This document shows positions 54,889 to 63,387 of a DNA stretch of 64,000 nucleotides, one piece after another (position 1 is the first letter of the stretch; each line of letters starts with the position of its first letter). The DNA comes from Rhizobium halophilum (GTDB lineage: Bacteria; Pseudomonadota; Alphaproteobacteria; Rhizobiales; Rhizobiaceae), in contig NZ_JAKJHS010000005.1 in assembly GCF_021648825.1 (NCBI RefSeq), positions 186,001 through 250,000 of the forward strand, written 5' to 3'. Position numbers and translations under genes: made by a program. Below the pieces are notes generated by a model that was given only the letters and a program-made list of their open reading frames with translations, did not search any database and was not told the origin of the DNA.

Positions 54889-55594
54889 GATCAGTCACCT
54901 GTCGCTTCACTACGGTCGGCACCTGGCGCTCGACGACTTCTCGCTTTCCGTAGGCAAGGGAGAAACGGTTGTCATCCTCGGTGCCAATGGTGCTGGAAAG
55001 TCGTCGCTGCTCAAAGCCATCGCCGGGGTAACCCCGGCGGACAAGGGGACATCGATTTCCTTCAATGGCCGACCGATCCATTCGCTTCCGCCACATCAGA
55101 TTGTGGAGGCGGGAATCGCCCTCGTGCCCGAAGGACGGGGCGTCTTCGGCGATCTTACCGTCGACGAGAACCTCGCACTCGGCGCTTTTGCCAAGAGAGC
55201 CCGCGCCCACGCCAACGACAGCCGGACCTTCGTCTACGAACTGTTTCCGAAGCTGGAGGAACGCCGCCGGCAGTATGTGAACACGATGTCGGGCGGCGAG
55301 CAGCAGATGGTCGCGATTGGCCGGGCCCTGATGTCGAAGCCTGACCTGCTGATGCTTGATGAGCCAAGCCTGGGTCTTGCACCTGTTGTCGTTGGGGACT
55401 TGTTCCGGAGCCTCGGACAAATCCGGCAACGCGGCTTGGCGCTTCTGATTGTCGAGCAGAACGTCAAGATGAGCCTGTCGATCGCTGACCGGGGATATTT
55501 GGCTGAGGCCGGCCGCATTACCGGCGAAGATGCCGCTACTAGTCTGCTGAGCACCCCGGCCGTGCAACGTGCCTTCCTGGGCGGCGCGGCATGA
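54881..55594 (+). CDS. ABC importer ATP-binding protein, LivF type
   Basis: A 237-residue LivF-like ATPase: Walker A GANGAGKSS near residue 36, signature MSGGEQQMV near 137, Walker B LLMLDEPSLGLAP, and switch IVEQNVKMSL. The ATG at 54881 overlaps the end of the LivG-type gene by 8 bases. Completes the five-part importer. Confidence 0.92.
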   Translation: MLEISHLSLHYGRHLALDDFSLSVGKGETVVILGANGAGKSSLLKAIAGVTPADKGTSISFNGRPIHSLPPHQIVEAGIALVPEGRGVFGDLTVDENLALGAFAKRARAHANDSRTFVYELFPKLEERRRQYVNTMSGGEQQMVAIGRALMSKPDLLMLDEPSLGLAPVVVGDLFRSLGQIRQRGLALLIVEQNVKMSLSIADRGYLAEAGRITGEDAATSLLSTPAVQRAFLGGAA

Positions 55595-55628
55595 CCATCA
55601 CCTCAAAACAAGAACATTGGAGAACCGC

Positions 55629-57080
55629 ATGAGCATCCTGGGCTTGAAGATCAACAACATCGAGATGGAAGCCGCCGACGGCCGGACCTTCGATCGCATG
55701 AACCCCATTACGGGGGAGGTCGCATCGACGGTTGCCGCAGCCTCCGTTGATGAAGCGCGTCAGGCTGCCAATGCCGCAGCCAAGGCCTTTCCAGTCTGGG
55801 CTGCAACCGGGCCGGGTCAACGCCGCAAGCTGCTGATGGCAGCCGCCGATCGCCTGCAGGAAAAGGTGCAGGATTTCGTTGCTGCCATGGCGGAGGAAAC
55901 CGGTGCAACCGCAGGCTGGGCGATGTTCAATGTCGGTCTGGCGGCCGATATGCTGCGCGAGGCGGCCTCGATGACGACGCAGATCACAGGTGAAGTTATC
56001 CCTTCCAACCGCCCCGGAAGTCTAGCGATGGCCGTCCGCCAGCCCGCCGGCGTGGTTCTGTCCATGGCGCCGTGGAATGCACCGGTCATCTTGGGTGTCC
56101 GGTCGATCGCCATGCCTCTTGCTTGTGGTAACACCGTGGTGATGAAGACATCGGAAATCTGCCCACGCACCCACCGGCTGATCGTTGACGCCCTGCATGA
56201 GGCGGGCCTTCCGGAGGGCGTGTTGAACGCCATCTCCAACGCGCCCGAAGATGCCGGCCAGATCGTCGAAGAACTAATCGCTCATCCCGCCGTGCGCCGC
56301 ATCAACTTCACCGGATCGACGCGCGTCGGGCGCATCATCGCCCAAACGGCCGCTCGTCATCTGAAGCCGGTGCTTTTGGAGCTTGGCGGCAAGGCGCCTT
56401 TGGTCGTGCTGGACGATGCGGACATAGACGAGGCCGTCGCGGCCGCGGCCTTCGGCGCCTACATGAATCAGGGGCAGATCTGCATGTCGACGGAGCGCCT
56501 CGTGGTAGACGAGCGGATAGCGGACGATTTCGTCGGCGCCATGACGGCTAAGGTGCGCACACTGAAGGCAGGTGATCCTCGCCGCAGTGACTCGCCCTTG
56601 GGTTCCCTGGTGGATCTGAAGGCGGCACAGCGGGTGGAGGCCTTGATCAAAGACGCCGTCTCCAAAGGAGCCGTGCTGGCAGCGGGAGGCGGCATCGAGG
56701 GCACGCTGATGGATGCGACGCTTCTGGACAAGGTGACGCCTGCCATGCGCATCTACGGTGAAGAGAGCTTTGGTCCCGTCGCTTCGGTGGTTCGCGTGGG
56801 ATCGATCGACGAGGCGGTACGGGTCGCCAACGACACCGAATACGGCCTGTCTGCCGCCGTGTTCGGCCGCGATGTCAACCGCGCCATGAGCGTCGCACGC
56901 CGCATCGAATCCGGTATTTGCCATGTCAATGGTCCAACAGTGCACGATGAGGCACAGATGCCGTTCGGCGGGGTGAAGGACTCCGGCTATGGGCGCTTCG
57001 GTGGAAAGGCAGGGATCGCAGAGTTCACCGAGTTGCGCTGGCTTACGGTGCAGGACGGACACATCCACTATCCGATCTAA
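55629..57080 (+). CDS. aldehyde dehydrogenase, salicylaldehyde/vanillin-type
   Basis: A 483-residue NAD(P)-dependent aldehyde dehydrogenase. The active site has oxyanion Asn in MAPWNAPV near residue 150, catalytic Glu in LELGGKAP near 250, and catalytic Cys in NQGQICMSTERL near 284. Together with the early Ala-rich segment and FGAYMNQGQICMS this resembles salicylaldehyde and vanillin dehydrogenases. It follows the Liv-type importer with a 34-base gap and GGAG before the ATG. It probably oxidises an aldehyde derived from the imported compound. Confidence 0.85.
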   Translation: MSILGLKINNIEMEAADGRTFDRMNPITGEVASTVAAASVDEARQAANAAAKAFPVWAATGPGQRRKLLMAAADRLQEKVQDFVAAMAEETGATAGWAMFNVGLAADMLREAASMTTQITGEVIPSNRPGSLAMAVRQPAGVVLSMAPWNAPVILGVRSIAMPLACGNTVVMKTSEICPRTHRLIVDALHEAGLPEGVLNAISNAPEDAGQIVEELIAHPAVRRINFTGSTRVGRIIAQTAARHLKPVLLELGGKAPLVVLDDADIDEAVAAAAFGAYMNQGQICMSTERLVVDERIADDFVGAMTAKVRTLKAGDPRRSDSPLGSLVDLKAAQRVEALIKDAVSKGAVLAAGGGIEGTLMDATLLDKVTPAMRIYGEESFGPVASVVRVGSIDEAVRVANDTEYGLSAAVFGRDVNRAMSVARRIESGICHVNGPTVHDEAQMPFGGVKDSGYGRFGGKAGIAEFTELRWLTVQDGHIHYPI

Positions 57081-57244
57081 GCCTCGAGGCGGCCTCCTGT
57101 TCTACCCTTTGAAGTAGCGTCTTACCATGACGGAATTCGGCGTACTTCCGTTGGATCCATCGTCGCTACGAGGAGAAAAGTGACAGCCGCCGGTCGCAAA
57201 GGCATTTGCGAACGGCGGTACACGTCTCAGGAGGTTAGCACTTT

Positions 57245-57730
57245 TCAAAGATGCCGTTGATCTTGGTGGCCCGGTCGACACAGAAAGATGCCGCCCCAGT
57301 GATAGCCTGTGCCGTGGGGAGTCGCGACGACGTACCACTTGTAGTCATTGAACCAGACGCCCGTGTCCTCGAGAATCTCGATCTGGTCTCCTTCGCGGAG
57401 ACTGGCAACGCGTCTATACTCCATTCCAGGGCCCGACCTGAGCACGCCGCCATAGGACATCCCTGTCATAGTGTCGTTCTGGGCCGTGTTGCGGGCATTC
57501 TGCTCTGCCTGGCCTTTACGCCCCATCTCGACCATCGGCTGGATGTCGCCGACGCATTTCGGCGGTAATTGGCTCATCATGTTCGGCTTGCTCATGCACG
57601 GTGTCAGTCCTTCATCGCCGCAGAGGATCGCGGCAATCTTGAAGCACTGGTCGCTGTCCTGAGCTGATGCAGCGTTCGAGGAGGCCAATGAAAGCACAGC
57701 GGCAACGAAGGAGACCAAAAATTTCGTCAT
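57245..57730 (-). CDS. secreted SH3-like protein, C-terminus possibly frameshifted
   Basis: A 161-residue exported protein. Signal peptide MTKFLVSFVAAVLSLASSNA; Cys-rich middle (CFKIAAILCGDEGLTPCMSK); C-terminal bacterial SH3-type domain (LRSGPGMEYRRVASLREGDQ, then GVWFNDYKWYVV). After HWGGIF the last residues LCRPGHQDQRHL look unnatural. Shifting one base there gives CVDRATKINGIFEKC and a stop at 57235, which looks like a proper Cys-terminated end. Could be a one-base insertion in TTT near 57290. Possible cell-envelope role. Confidence 0.7.
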   Translation of the reverse strand: MTKFLVSFVAAVLSLASSNAASAQDSDQCFKIAAILCGDEGLTPCMSKPNMMSQLPPKCVGDIQPMVEMGRKGQAEQNARNTAQNDTMTGMSYGGVLRSGPGMEYRRVASLREGDQIEILEDTGVWFNDYKWYVVATPHGTGYHWGGIFLCRPGHQDQRHL

Positions 57731-57986
57731 GTTCGCTCCATTCATGCCTTTCGAAGGCAAAGGCTGATTGCTCAGCGCCTGATGTTAGCGGCAATGAGCA
57801 TTGCTGGGAAGAGCGCGTAGGCGGTCCGTCATAGACGTGTGCAATTGTTAGCTTTCGACACTGCGGAGCGGTCTACGACCGTGTCGTTGAGCCGCGACGC
57901 CGGCTACGACCTCCGCCCACAATCCAGGACCCGTCATCGCCCAGCCTCCAGAGCCTTGCCGATCGGGGCAGTTCTGAATATCCCCC

Positions 57987-58010
57987 ACGGCTTTGTAGAA
58001 AGGCCGTTTT
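57987..58010 (+). terminator. weak hairpin with T-run
   Basis: ACGG-CTTT / AAAG-G-CCGT arms around GTAG, one-base bulge, then four T residues on the plus strand. It lies in the 289-base gap 57731-58019, which holds no supported gene, and no plus-strand gene precedes it. Significance unclear. Confidence 0.25.
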
Positions 58011-58019
58011 CTCCCGGAT

Positions 58020-59153
58020 CTAGAACGTGATGGTCGCGTAAGCACCTCCGTCAGCGTTGTTTCCTACTTCGAGCCGCGCGTTGTGCCCTTCCGCAATGGC
58101 CTTGACGACCGTAAGACCAAGCCCGGATCCGCTTGAACCACGGCCGTTAAGCCTCTCGCTTCTCCAGAACATATCAAAGGAGGAGTGCTGGACATAGTCC
58201 GGCAGTCCTGGCCCTTTGTCTCGAACAGAAATGAAGGAGCGCTCGGTTTCGTCCAAACCGGTATGAACCTCGATTGGCCCGCCATCACCGGCGTATTTGC
58301 GCGCGTTTTCGAGCAGAGCGAGAAGAGCCTGGCGGAAACGGTCCGGATCGATCTTCGCCGGTGCAGGTTGAAGGTAGGTTCGGACCTTGACGGCGCCGCC
58401 TGCGGAGGTCTGAAACAAGGTCACCGTTTCAGAAACATGCAGGGCCAAGTCGGTTGTCGTGGTTGCTGTGACAAAGTTGGTGGTGCCTGCCAATGAAAGT
58501 GTGTTCAGTTGGTCTACGAGACGCGACATCCCCTGTGTTTGCACCAGCAGCGCGCGCAGGTGTTCCTCATTGGCGGAAATCACACCGTCTGTCATGCCCT
58601 GCAGATTGCCCTGCAATACGGTAAGCGGCGTGCGCAATTCATGAGCGACCGCCCGCGTGTTGAATTTCAGACGCGTTTCCAACGCGAGCAAGTCGCTGGC
58701 CATGCTATTGATCGTTAGGGCCAGCGTTTCGACCTCTTTGGTTGCGCCGGGTTCGACAGTGACTTGGAAATCGCCTTGCCGAATCTTTTCCGCGGCCGCA
58801 GTCAATCGGGTCAGCGGCGCCACGAGCCTGTACGCCAAGACGACCCCGATGATGCTTGTGAGAACGATCAGTGCGAAACCGAAACCCAAGACACCCTGAA
58901 CGGGCGATGCCTCTGTTGCCTCCTCCAACTGCGGGTAAAGGGGCGCGAGTGCCGCGAGGGCGTTTGGATCGGGGATTTCGCCACGATTCAGGCTCACCAA
59001 AGCCGCTCTTGCATCCTGAGGGAGCTTTTCAACGGCAGCTACTTCAGCGTGATCGATATACCAATCAACTGCGACGTAAAGCACCGCTATCGTCACAAGT
59101 TGAATGACAGACGCCAATGCGGCTGTCATGGTCGAGAGAGCGGGTCTAGACAC
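58020..59153 (-). CDS. sensor histidine kinase
   Basis: A 377-residue membrane kinase. A first helix lies at about 10-30, a short periplasmic part at about 31-88, and a second helix at about 90-110. HAMP follows (LVAPLTRLTAAAEKIRQGDF), then H-box AVAHELRTPLTVL near 172, N-box LLALLENARKYAGD near 285, and G-boxes RDKGPGLPDY and GSGLGLTVVKAIAEGH. Its GTG start overlaps the response-regulator stop by 8 bases. It should phosphorylate that regulator. The signal is unknown. Confidence 0.9.
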   Translation of the reverse strand: MSRPALSTMTAALASVIQLVTIAVLYVAVDWYIDHAEVAAVEKLPQDARAALVSLNRGEIPDPNALAALAPLYPQLEEATEASPVQGVLGFGFALIVLTSIIGVVLAYRLVAPLTRLTAAAEKIRQGDFQVTVEPGATKEVETLALTINSMASDLLALETRLKFNTRAVAHELRTPLTVLQGNLQGMTDGVISANEEHLRALLVQTQGMSRLVDQLNTLSLAGTTNFVTATTTTDLALHVSETVTLFQTSAGGAVKVRTYLQPAPAKIDPDRFRQALLALLENARKYAGDGGPIEVHTGLDETERSFISVRDKGPGLPDYVQHSSFDMFWRSERLNGRGSSGSGLGLTVVKAIAEGHNARLEVGNNADGGAYATITF

Positions 59154-59844
59154 CTGTCGACCTCGCGAAACGATACCCGATACCGCGGACTGTCGTGATG
59201 TACCCGTCTTGGCCAGATTCTGTGAGCTTCCGCCTCAGATTGGCGATATGCGTGTCAATGGTGCGATCGAGAGCGTCGCTTTCGGGCAAACACGCGTCCA
59301 ACAGAGATGTTCTTTCAAACGTCTTGAAGGGGGAGCTTATCAAACAGACCAAAAGGCGAAATTCCGTTGCCGTCAGCGGCAGTTCAATCCGGCCTTTTTC
59401 GGTTGAGGCGATCGCCAGGTGCGAATCCAGTTGGACCTCGATGGCGTCGTGCCGGATAACCTCACTACCGGCGATACCTTTTGTTCGCTTGAGTACGGCC
59501 CCCACACGTGCCACGACCTCCTGCGGGTTGAACGGTTTCGTGACGTAGTCATCCGCGCCGAGCTTCAAGCCGAGCAACTTGTCCGTGCTGTCGTCCATCG
59601 CGGACAAAAATATCACTGGCACGGTGGAATTTCCCCGAACCTTCGTCAGAAGGTCGAAGCCGTCAATATCGGGGAGGCCGATATCGAGCAATATCAGGTC
59701 CGGCTGTAATCGCTGTACATGGGTGAGAGCCGTGAGGCCTGTTGATGCTTTGGTCGTCCTGTAGCCGGCTCTTGCGAGATATTTTTCCAAGAGGGCCGCT
59801 ATTTCTTCGTCGTCCTCGACCACCAGCACGAGAGATGAAATCAT
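59146..59844 (-). CDS. OmpR-family response regulator
   Basis: A 232-residue regulator. Receiver domain: VVEDDEE at 8-14, phospho-Asp in LILLDIGLPDIDG near 52, Lys in VTKPFNPQE near 102. C-terminal winged helix at about 130-228 (LPLTATEFRLLVCLISSPFK, DRTIDTHIANLRRKL). ATG at 59844 is used; a GTG four codons upstream is possible. It is divergent from the PAP2 phosphatase gene, a likely target. Confidence 0.9.
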   Translation of the reverse strand: MISSLVLVVEDDEEIAALLEKYLARAGYRTTKASTGLTALTHVQRLQPDLILLDIGLPDIDGFDLLTKVRGNSTVPVIFLSAMDDSTDKLLGLKLGADDYVTKPFNPQEVVARVGAVLKRTKGIAGSEVIRHDAIEVQLDSHLAIASTEKGRIELPLTATEFRLLVCLISSPFKTFERTSLLDACLPESDALDRTIDTHIANLRRKLTESGQDGYITTVRGIGYRFARSTGV

Positions 59845-59886
59845 AGTCAAACTCACTGATTTTTAACATGCTCTTCTCCGGTCCTC

Positions 59887-59901
59887 TGTCAAATCTTGAC
59901 A
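59887..59901. promoter_or_regulatory. TGTCAA-ATC-TTGACA inverted repeat
   Basis: A perfect 6-base inverted repeat with 3-base centre in the gap between the response regulator and PAP2 genes. Each arm is a TTGACA-like -35 box facing outward, so it may be overlapping divergent promoters, a regulator site, or both. No good -10 is seen on the plus side. Confidence 0.4.
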
Positions 59902-59941
59902 ATCGGACGAGAGAACGCGGCCCTCAATCGAGGGACCACCG

Positions 59942-60744
59942 ATGAACCTAACTCACCTAAATCACTTTCAAAATGCAATTTCACAAACCGCAGATGATCA
60001 TACTCGCAATTTGCTTTCGTGGGCGCTTATACTTTTGGGTTTCGCCTCCATGATTTTTGCGGCGGTTCCAGAACTTGACCTCATGGTCAGTCGCGTCTTC
60101 TGGGAGCCTGCCGCTGGCTTCGTATTCACCAACGAATTCCTTATTGGAGTTCGCGACTTCAACAGGTTTCTCCCCTGGATCTTGATCGGTAGCGCAACGG
60201 CGCTGTTGATTGCAAATCCGTTCCTTAGGCAGCTGAAGTATAGACCTGCGCCGCACAAATTATTGTTTTTTCTTGCTTTCTTTGCAGTGGGTCCAGGGTT
60301 GAGCGTTCACCTGATCAAGATGTTGGTTGGGAGAGCGCGTCCAAAAGCACTCGAAGAGTTTGGTGGTAAGGCCTCTTTACGCCTCCATGGGAGCTCACCG
60401 ATCACTGCGTCAGGCATTGTTCCTTTATCTCGGGAGAGGCGGCGAGTGCCTTCGCGCTGCTCACACTCGTTGTGTTCATCAGTCCCAGATACTCGAAACT
60501 CTATCTCGGCGCGGTTGGCACTGTCGCGTTGGCCTTCTCACTCAACCGAGTGGTGTTCGGAGCCCATTTCCTGTCCGATGTGGTGATCGCCTGGAGTGTG
60601 ATGTTCGCTTTGGCGGTGCTCCTTTGGCGAATGTTTTCACGAAACGCGTCCCAGATCGATGCGATATTCACCCGTGGTACCGGCTTAGGCCAGAAGCCGG
60701 CACGGCATCGCCTACACAGAACGCGATCGGACTCCGATCGCTGA
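59942..60744 (+). pseudogene. LpxE-like PAP2 phosphatase, frameshifted
   Basis: A membrane phosphatase split by one frameshift near 60365. The first part (about 140 residues, three helices) carries the first catalytic motif KMLVGRARP. In the plus-2 frame the rest reads LFTPPWELTDHC, then CSFISGEAASAFALLTLVVF (second motif, SGE), FISPRYSKLYLG, and LNRVVFGAHFLSDV (third motif), to a stop at 60742-60744. This is the order in LpxE-type lipid A 1-phosphatases and related PAP2 enzymes. A one-base loss after TTTGGTGG explains it. It may be a real knockout or a sequence error. Confidence 0.78.
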
Positions 60745-60815
60745 CCAAGAAAGAACGTGCCCCGCTCGGAGCCACCGTCGATATGGTCGCCGACTTTGGT
60801 TAGGCGGATGTCTGT

Positions 60816-61214
60816 TCAGCACTGATAGTCGTCTAGACGCGGCGCCGGGTCCGGCTTTCCGGACTTTATCCAGGCGACCTTCCCGCGCAGAAAACTCAGG
60901 GCCGCTTCGAGCGCGTCTTTGCGATGCTGAAGTCGTTCTATCTGTAGTTCCAGAACCTCAATGGTCTGTTCCGGGGAGTGCTCGCCCGCTCGGTACTTCT
61001 CGTTGAGAGCAAGGATTTCTGCCAGCGTATAACCGAGCGTCTGCTGGAGCCGGATCATGCGAGCGGCGGTCACATCCTCAGGATTAAACAGTTGGTACCG
61101 GTTCGAGCCGCCCTTGAGGCTCCGCTCAGGTGTCAGAAGACCCTTGGCTATATAGAACCGGATCGTGTCGACCGGGAGACCCGTGGCTTTCGCAAATTCC
61201 GAAATGAGCATCAT
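60816..61214 (-). CDS. MerR-family transcriptional regulator
   Basis: A 132-residue MerR protein. N-terminal HTH and wing (LISEFAKATGLPVDTIRFYI, then GSNRYQLFNPEDV) are followed by a long dimer helix (about 80-115). Only one Cys is present, the last residue, so a metal or redox centre like SoxR or MerR is not evident. The ATG at 61214 or the next codon starts it. Divergent from the aldo/keto reductase, whose promoter has the MerR-type long spacer. Confidence 0.9.
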   Translation of the reverse strand: MMLISEFAKATGLPVDTIRFYIAKGLLTPERSLKGGSNRYQLFNPEDVTAARMIRLQQTLGYTLAEILALNEKYRAGEHSPEQTIEVLELQIERLQHRKDALEAALSFLRGKVAWIKSGKPDPAPRLDDYQC

Positions 61215-61220
61215 GAACGC

Positions 61221-61251
61221 TTGACCCTGGAGTGCACTCCACACTTATAGA
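61221..61251 (+). promoter_or_regulatory. MerR-type promoter with palindromic operator
   Basis: -35 TTGACC (61221-61226), a 19-base spacer, and -10 TATAGA (61246-61251). Inside the spacer is a perfect 14-base palindrome TGGAGTGCACTCCA (61228-61241). Long-spacer promoters with a central dyad are the hallmark of MerR activation by DNA untwisting. It reads toward the aldo/keto reductase at 61281. Confidence 0.82.
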
Positions 61252-61280
61252 CGGTGCTTGTCAAAATGTGGAGATCCGAC

Positions 61281-62264
61281 ATGACAAGCGAAAAGACACC
61301 CCTCTCTCAGGTCCAGCTCGGCCAGAATGGCCCCATGATCGGTGTCCAGGGCCTCGGCTGCATGGGCATGAGCGAATTCTACGGCGACACAGACGAAGCC
61401 GAGTCTCGATTAACATTGGAGAGAGCGATAGAGCTCGGGGTCAATATGTTTGATACCGCCGATATGTACGGTGTCGGTGCCAACGAAGAGTTCTTGGCTT
61501 CCTTCCTTTCGGTACACCGCAAACAAACGATCATCGCCACGAAGTTCGGCTACCGCCGTACACCGGAGCGCCCCGATGACTGGAGCATCGACAATCGCCC
61601 GGAATATATACGGGCAGCCGTCGATCGATCCCTCCAGCGCCTGGGCACCGACGTTATTGATCTCTATTACATGCATCGCCGCACCGACGGCGTGGTGCTG
61701 GAAGATTCCGTCGGTGCCATGGCGGACTTGGTCAGGGCAGGAAAGGTGAAGTGGCTCGGCTTGTCTGCGGTCACCGCGTCGGAGCTTCGCGCGGCACATA
61801 CCATTCATCCCATCGCAGCCGTGCAGTCGGAATGGTCGATCTTTACGCGCGCTATCGAACAAGACGTGGTCCCGGCCGCGGCCGAACTCGGGGTGACCGT
61901 CGTGCCCTACTCACCCCTTGGGCGTGGCATGCTGACTGGCCGAGCTTTTGCAACATCGTTGACGGCCACCGATGCACGCCAGCAGTTCCCGCGGTTCTCA
62001 GCCGAGAACCGTGCGGCTAACATGCTGCTGGTCGCAAAGATCGAGGATATTGCGTTGTCACGCGACGTGTCGTCGGCCCAAGTCGCGCTGGCCTGGCTTT
62101 ACACTCAAGGTCGCAAGCTCAAGGTCAAGACGGTGCCAATTCCGGGAACGCGCAAGCGCAGCCGTCTTATGGAAAACGTGGCGGCTGCGTCCTTGGTGCT
62201 TTCCGAACCGGAGATGGAAGCGCTGGCGCCGCTCGCCTCCGCAGTCCAAGGGGTCAGCGTATAG
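61281..62264 (+). CDS. aldo/keto reductase
   Basis: A 327-residue NADPH-dependent TIM-barrel reductase of the AKR13/YajO-like group. Catalytic landmarks: Asp and Tyr in FDTADMYGVG near residue 58, Lys in ATKFGY near 88, and His in YYMHRR near 128. C-terminal cofactor loop PIPGTRKRSRLMENV near 280. ATG at 61281 follows GTGGAG. The MerR gene and promoter upstream suggest induction by an electrophile or drug-like compound. Confidence 0.88.
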   Translation: MTSEKTPLSQVQLGQNGPMIGVQGLGCMGMSEFYGDTDEAESRLTLERAIELGVNMFDTADMYGVGANEEFLASFLSVHRKQTIIATKFGYRRTPERPDDWSIDNRPEYIRAAVDRSLQRLGTDVIDLYYMHRRTDGVVLEDSVGAMADLVRAGKVKWLGLSAVTASELRAAHTIHPIAAVQSEWSIFTRAIEQDVVPAAAELGVTVVPYSPLGRGMLTGRAFATSLTATDARQQFPRFSAENRAANMLLVAKIEDIALSRDVSSAQVALAWLYTQGRKLKVKTVPIPGTRKRSRLMENVAAASLVLSEPEMEALAPLASAVQGVSV

Positions 62265-62284
62265 AGTGTTTCTGGAGCGCATCG

Positions 62285-62323
62285 TCTCATGCGGGAGCCC
62301 CTTCGGCTCCAGGCATTGAGACT
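62285..62323 (+). terminator. stem-loop after the aldo/keto reductase gene
   Basis: Inner arms GGAGCC (62294-62299) and GGCTCC (62305-62310) around CCTTC; outer arms TCTCA-TGC and GCATTGAGA nearly pair with a one-base bulge. Strong hairpin 20 bases after the stop. The following sequence has only a weak T content. Confidence 0.6.
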
Positions 62324-62427
62324 TCGTGATCACGATCCTCCAGCCGCGCTTGATATTGCCTTACTTCACCATTGCTATCTCCCGCCACTCGCGATATCTA
62401 CAGATTAAGATTTCAAAGGTTGTAGAA

Positions 62428-62781
62428 ATGTTGAATCAGAAGCAGGCACTTGGTGTCTTCAGTGCCCTCTCACAGGAGACCCGCCTCTCGATCGTGCGAT
62501 TGCTCGTCGTCGCGGGGCCGGACGGCATGGCAGCGGGTTTGCTCGCCGAGAAAGCAGGCGTCTCGCCCTCCAACATCTCTTTTCACCTGAAGGAACTCGA
62601 ACATGCCGGACTGGTGTCCCAGCAAAGGGAATCACGTTCGATGATCTACCGCGCGAATATCGGGATGCTCGGAGACCTGGTTCGCTTCCTGATGGAAGAT
62701 TGCTGTGCCGGGCATCCGGAAGTATGCGCCCCGGCCGTACAGGCAGCATCCTGCAGAACGCCCGCCCAGACCACGTCGTGA
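62428..62781 (+). CDS. arsR: ArsR-family regulator of the arsenic operon
   Basis: A 117-residue ArsR/SmtB winged-helix repressor. HTH at about 35-65 (LLAEKAGVSPSNISFHLKEL) and wing QQRESRSMIYRAN. A C-terminal metal site is likely: CCAGHPEVC near residues 94-102 gives three Cys, as in some proteobacterial As(III)-sensing ArsR proteins, rather than the ELCVC motif of plasmid ArsR. The ATG at 62428 is used; the frame is open to 62326. First gene of arsR-arsC-acr3. Confidence 0.87.
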   Translation: MLNQKQALGVFSALSQETRLSIVRLLVVAGPDGMAAGLLAEKAGVSPSNISFHLKELEHAGLVSQQRESRSMIYRANIGMLGDLVRFLMEDCCAGHPEVCAPAVQAASCRTPAQTTS

Positions 62782-62795
62782 ATTCATGAAGTCAT

Positions 62796-62817
62796 CCGGC
62801 TGCCAATGGTGAGCCGG
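62796..62817 (+). other. small hairpin between arsR and arsC
   Basis: Perfect 6-base arms CCGGCT (62796-62801) and AGCCGG (62812-62817) with a 10-base loop, in the 77-base gap. No T-tract. May separate arsR from downstream translation. Confidence 0.45.
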
Positions 62818-62858
62818 AAACCAGATGTCTGTCATCCACCGTTACCGAGGACAAAGTC

Positions 62859-63386
62859 ATGTCGGAGCGCATCTACAATGTTCTGTTCCTCTGCACGGGC
62901 AATTCGGCCCGCTCCATCCTTGCCGAAGCCATCCTGAACAAGGAGGGCCGTGGACGCTTCAGGGCATTTTCTGCCGGGAGCCAGCCGAAGGGGGAGGTGA
63001 ACCCGCATGCGCTGAAGGAACTGGCCGTTCTCGGCTATCCGACGGAAGGTTTTTCCTCGAAGAGCTGGGACGTCTTCGCCGAACCTGGCGCTCCCGAGAT
63101 GGATTTCATCTTCACGGTCTGCGACAGCGCGGCCGGCGAAGCATGCCCGGTCTGGATCGGCCATCCGGTAACCGCCCATTGGGGCGTCGAGGATCCGGCA
63201 TCCGCTGTTGGAACGGAAGCGGAGGTGCAGCGTGCCTTCGCTCAGGCTGCCCGCTATCTGAAGAACCGCATCACCGCATTCCTCGCTCTTCCCCTCCAAT
63301 CCATCGACCGCATGGCGCTTGAGGCAAAGCTGCGGCAGATCGGCTCCATGGAGGGAAGCACTAACCTGGAAGAAAAGGCGTCCTGA
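62859..63386 (+). CDS. arsC: arsenate reductase, low-molecular-weight phosphatase type
   Basis: A 175-residue ArsC of the LMW protein tyrosine phosphatase fold. P-loop LCTGNSARS holds the catalytic Cys and Arg at about 12-19. FTVCDSAAGEACPVW near 85-99 gives two further Cys suited to a disulfide relay. It reduces As(V) to As(III), likely with thioredoxin or glutaredoxin. It ends one base before the acr3 start. Confidence 0.87.
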   Translation: MSERIYNVLFLCTGNSARSILAEAILNKEGRGRFRAFSAGSQPKGEVNPHALKELAVLGYPTEGFSSKSWDVFAEPGAPEMDFIFTVCDSAAGEACPVWIGHPVTAHWGVEDPASAVGTEAEVQRAFAQAARYLKNRITAFLALPLQSIDRMALEAKLRQIGSMEGSTNLEEKAS

Positions 63387-63387
63387 C

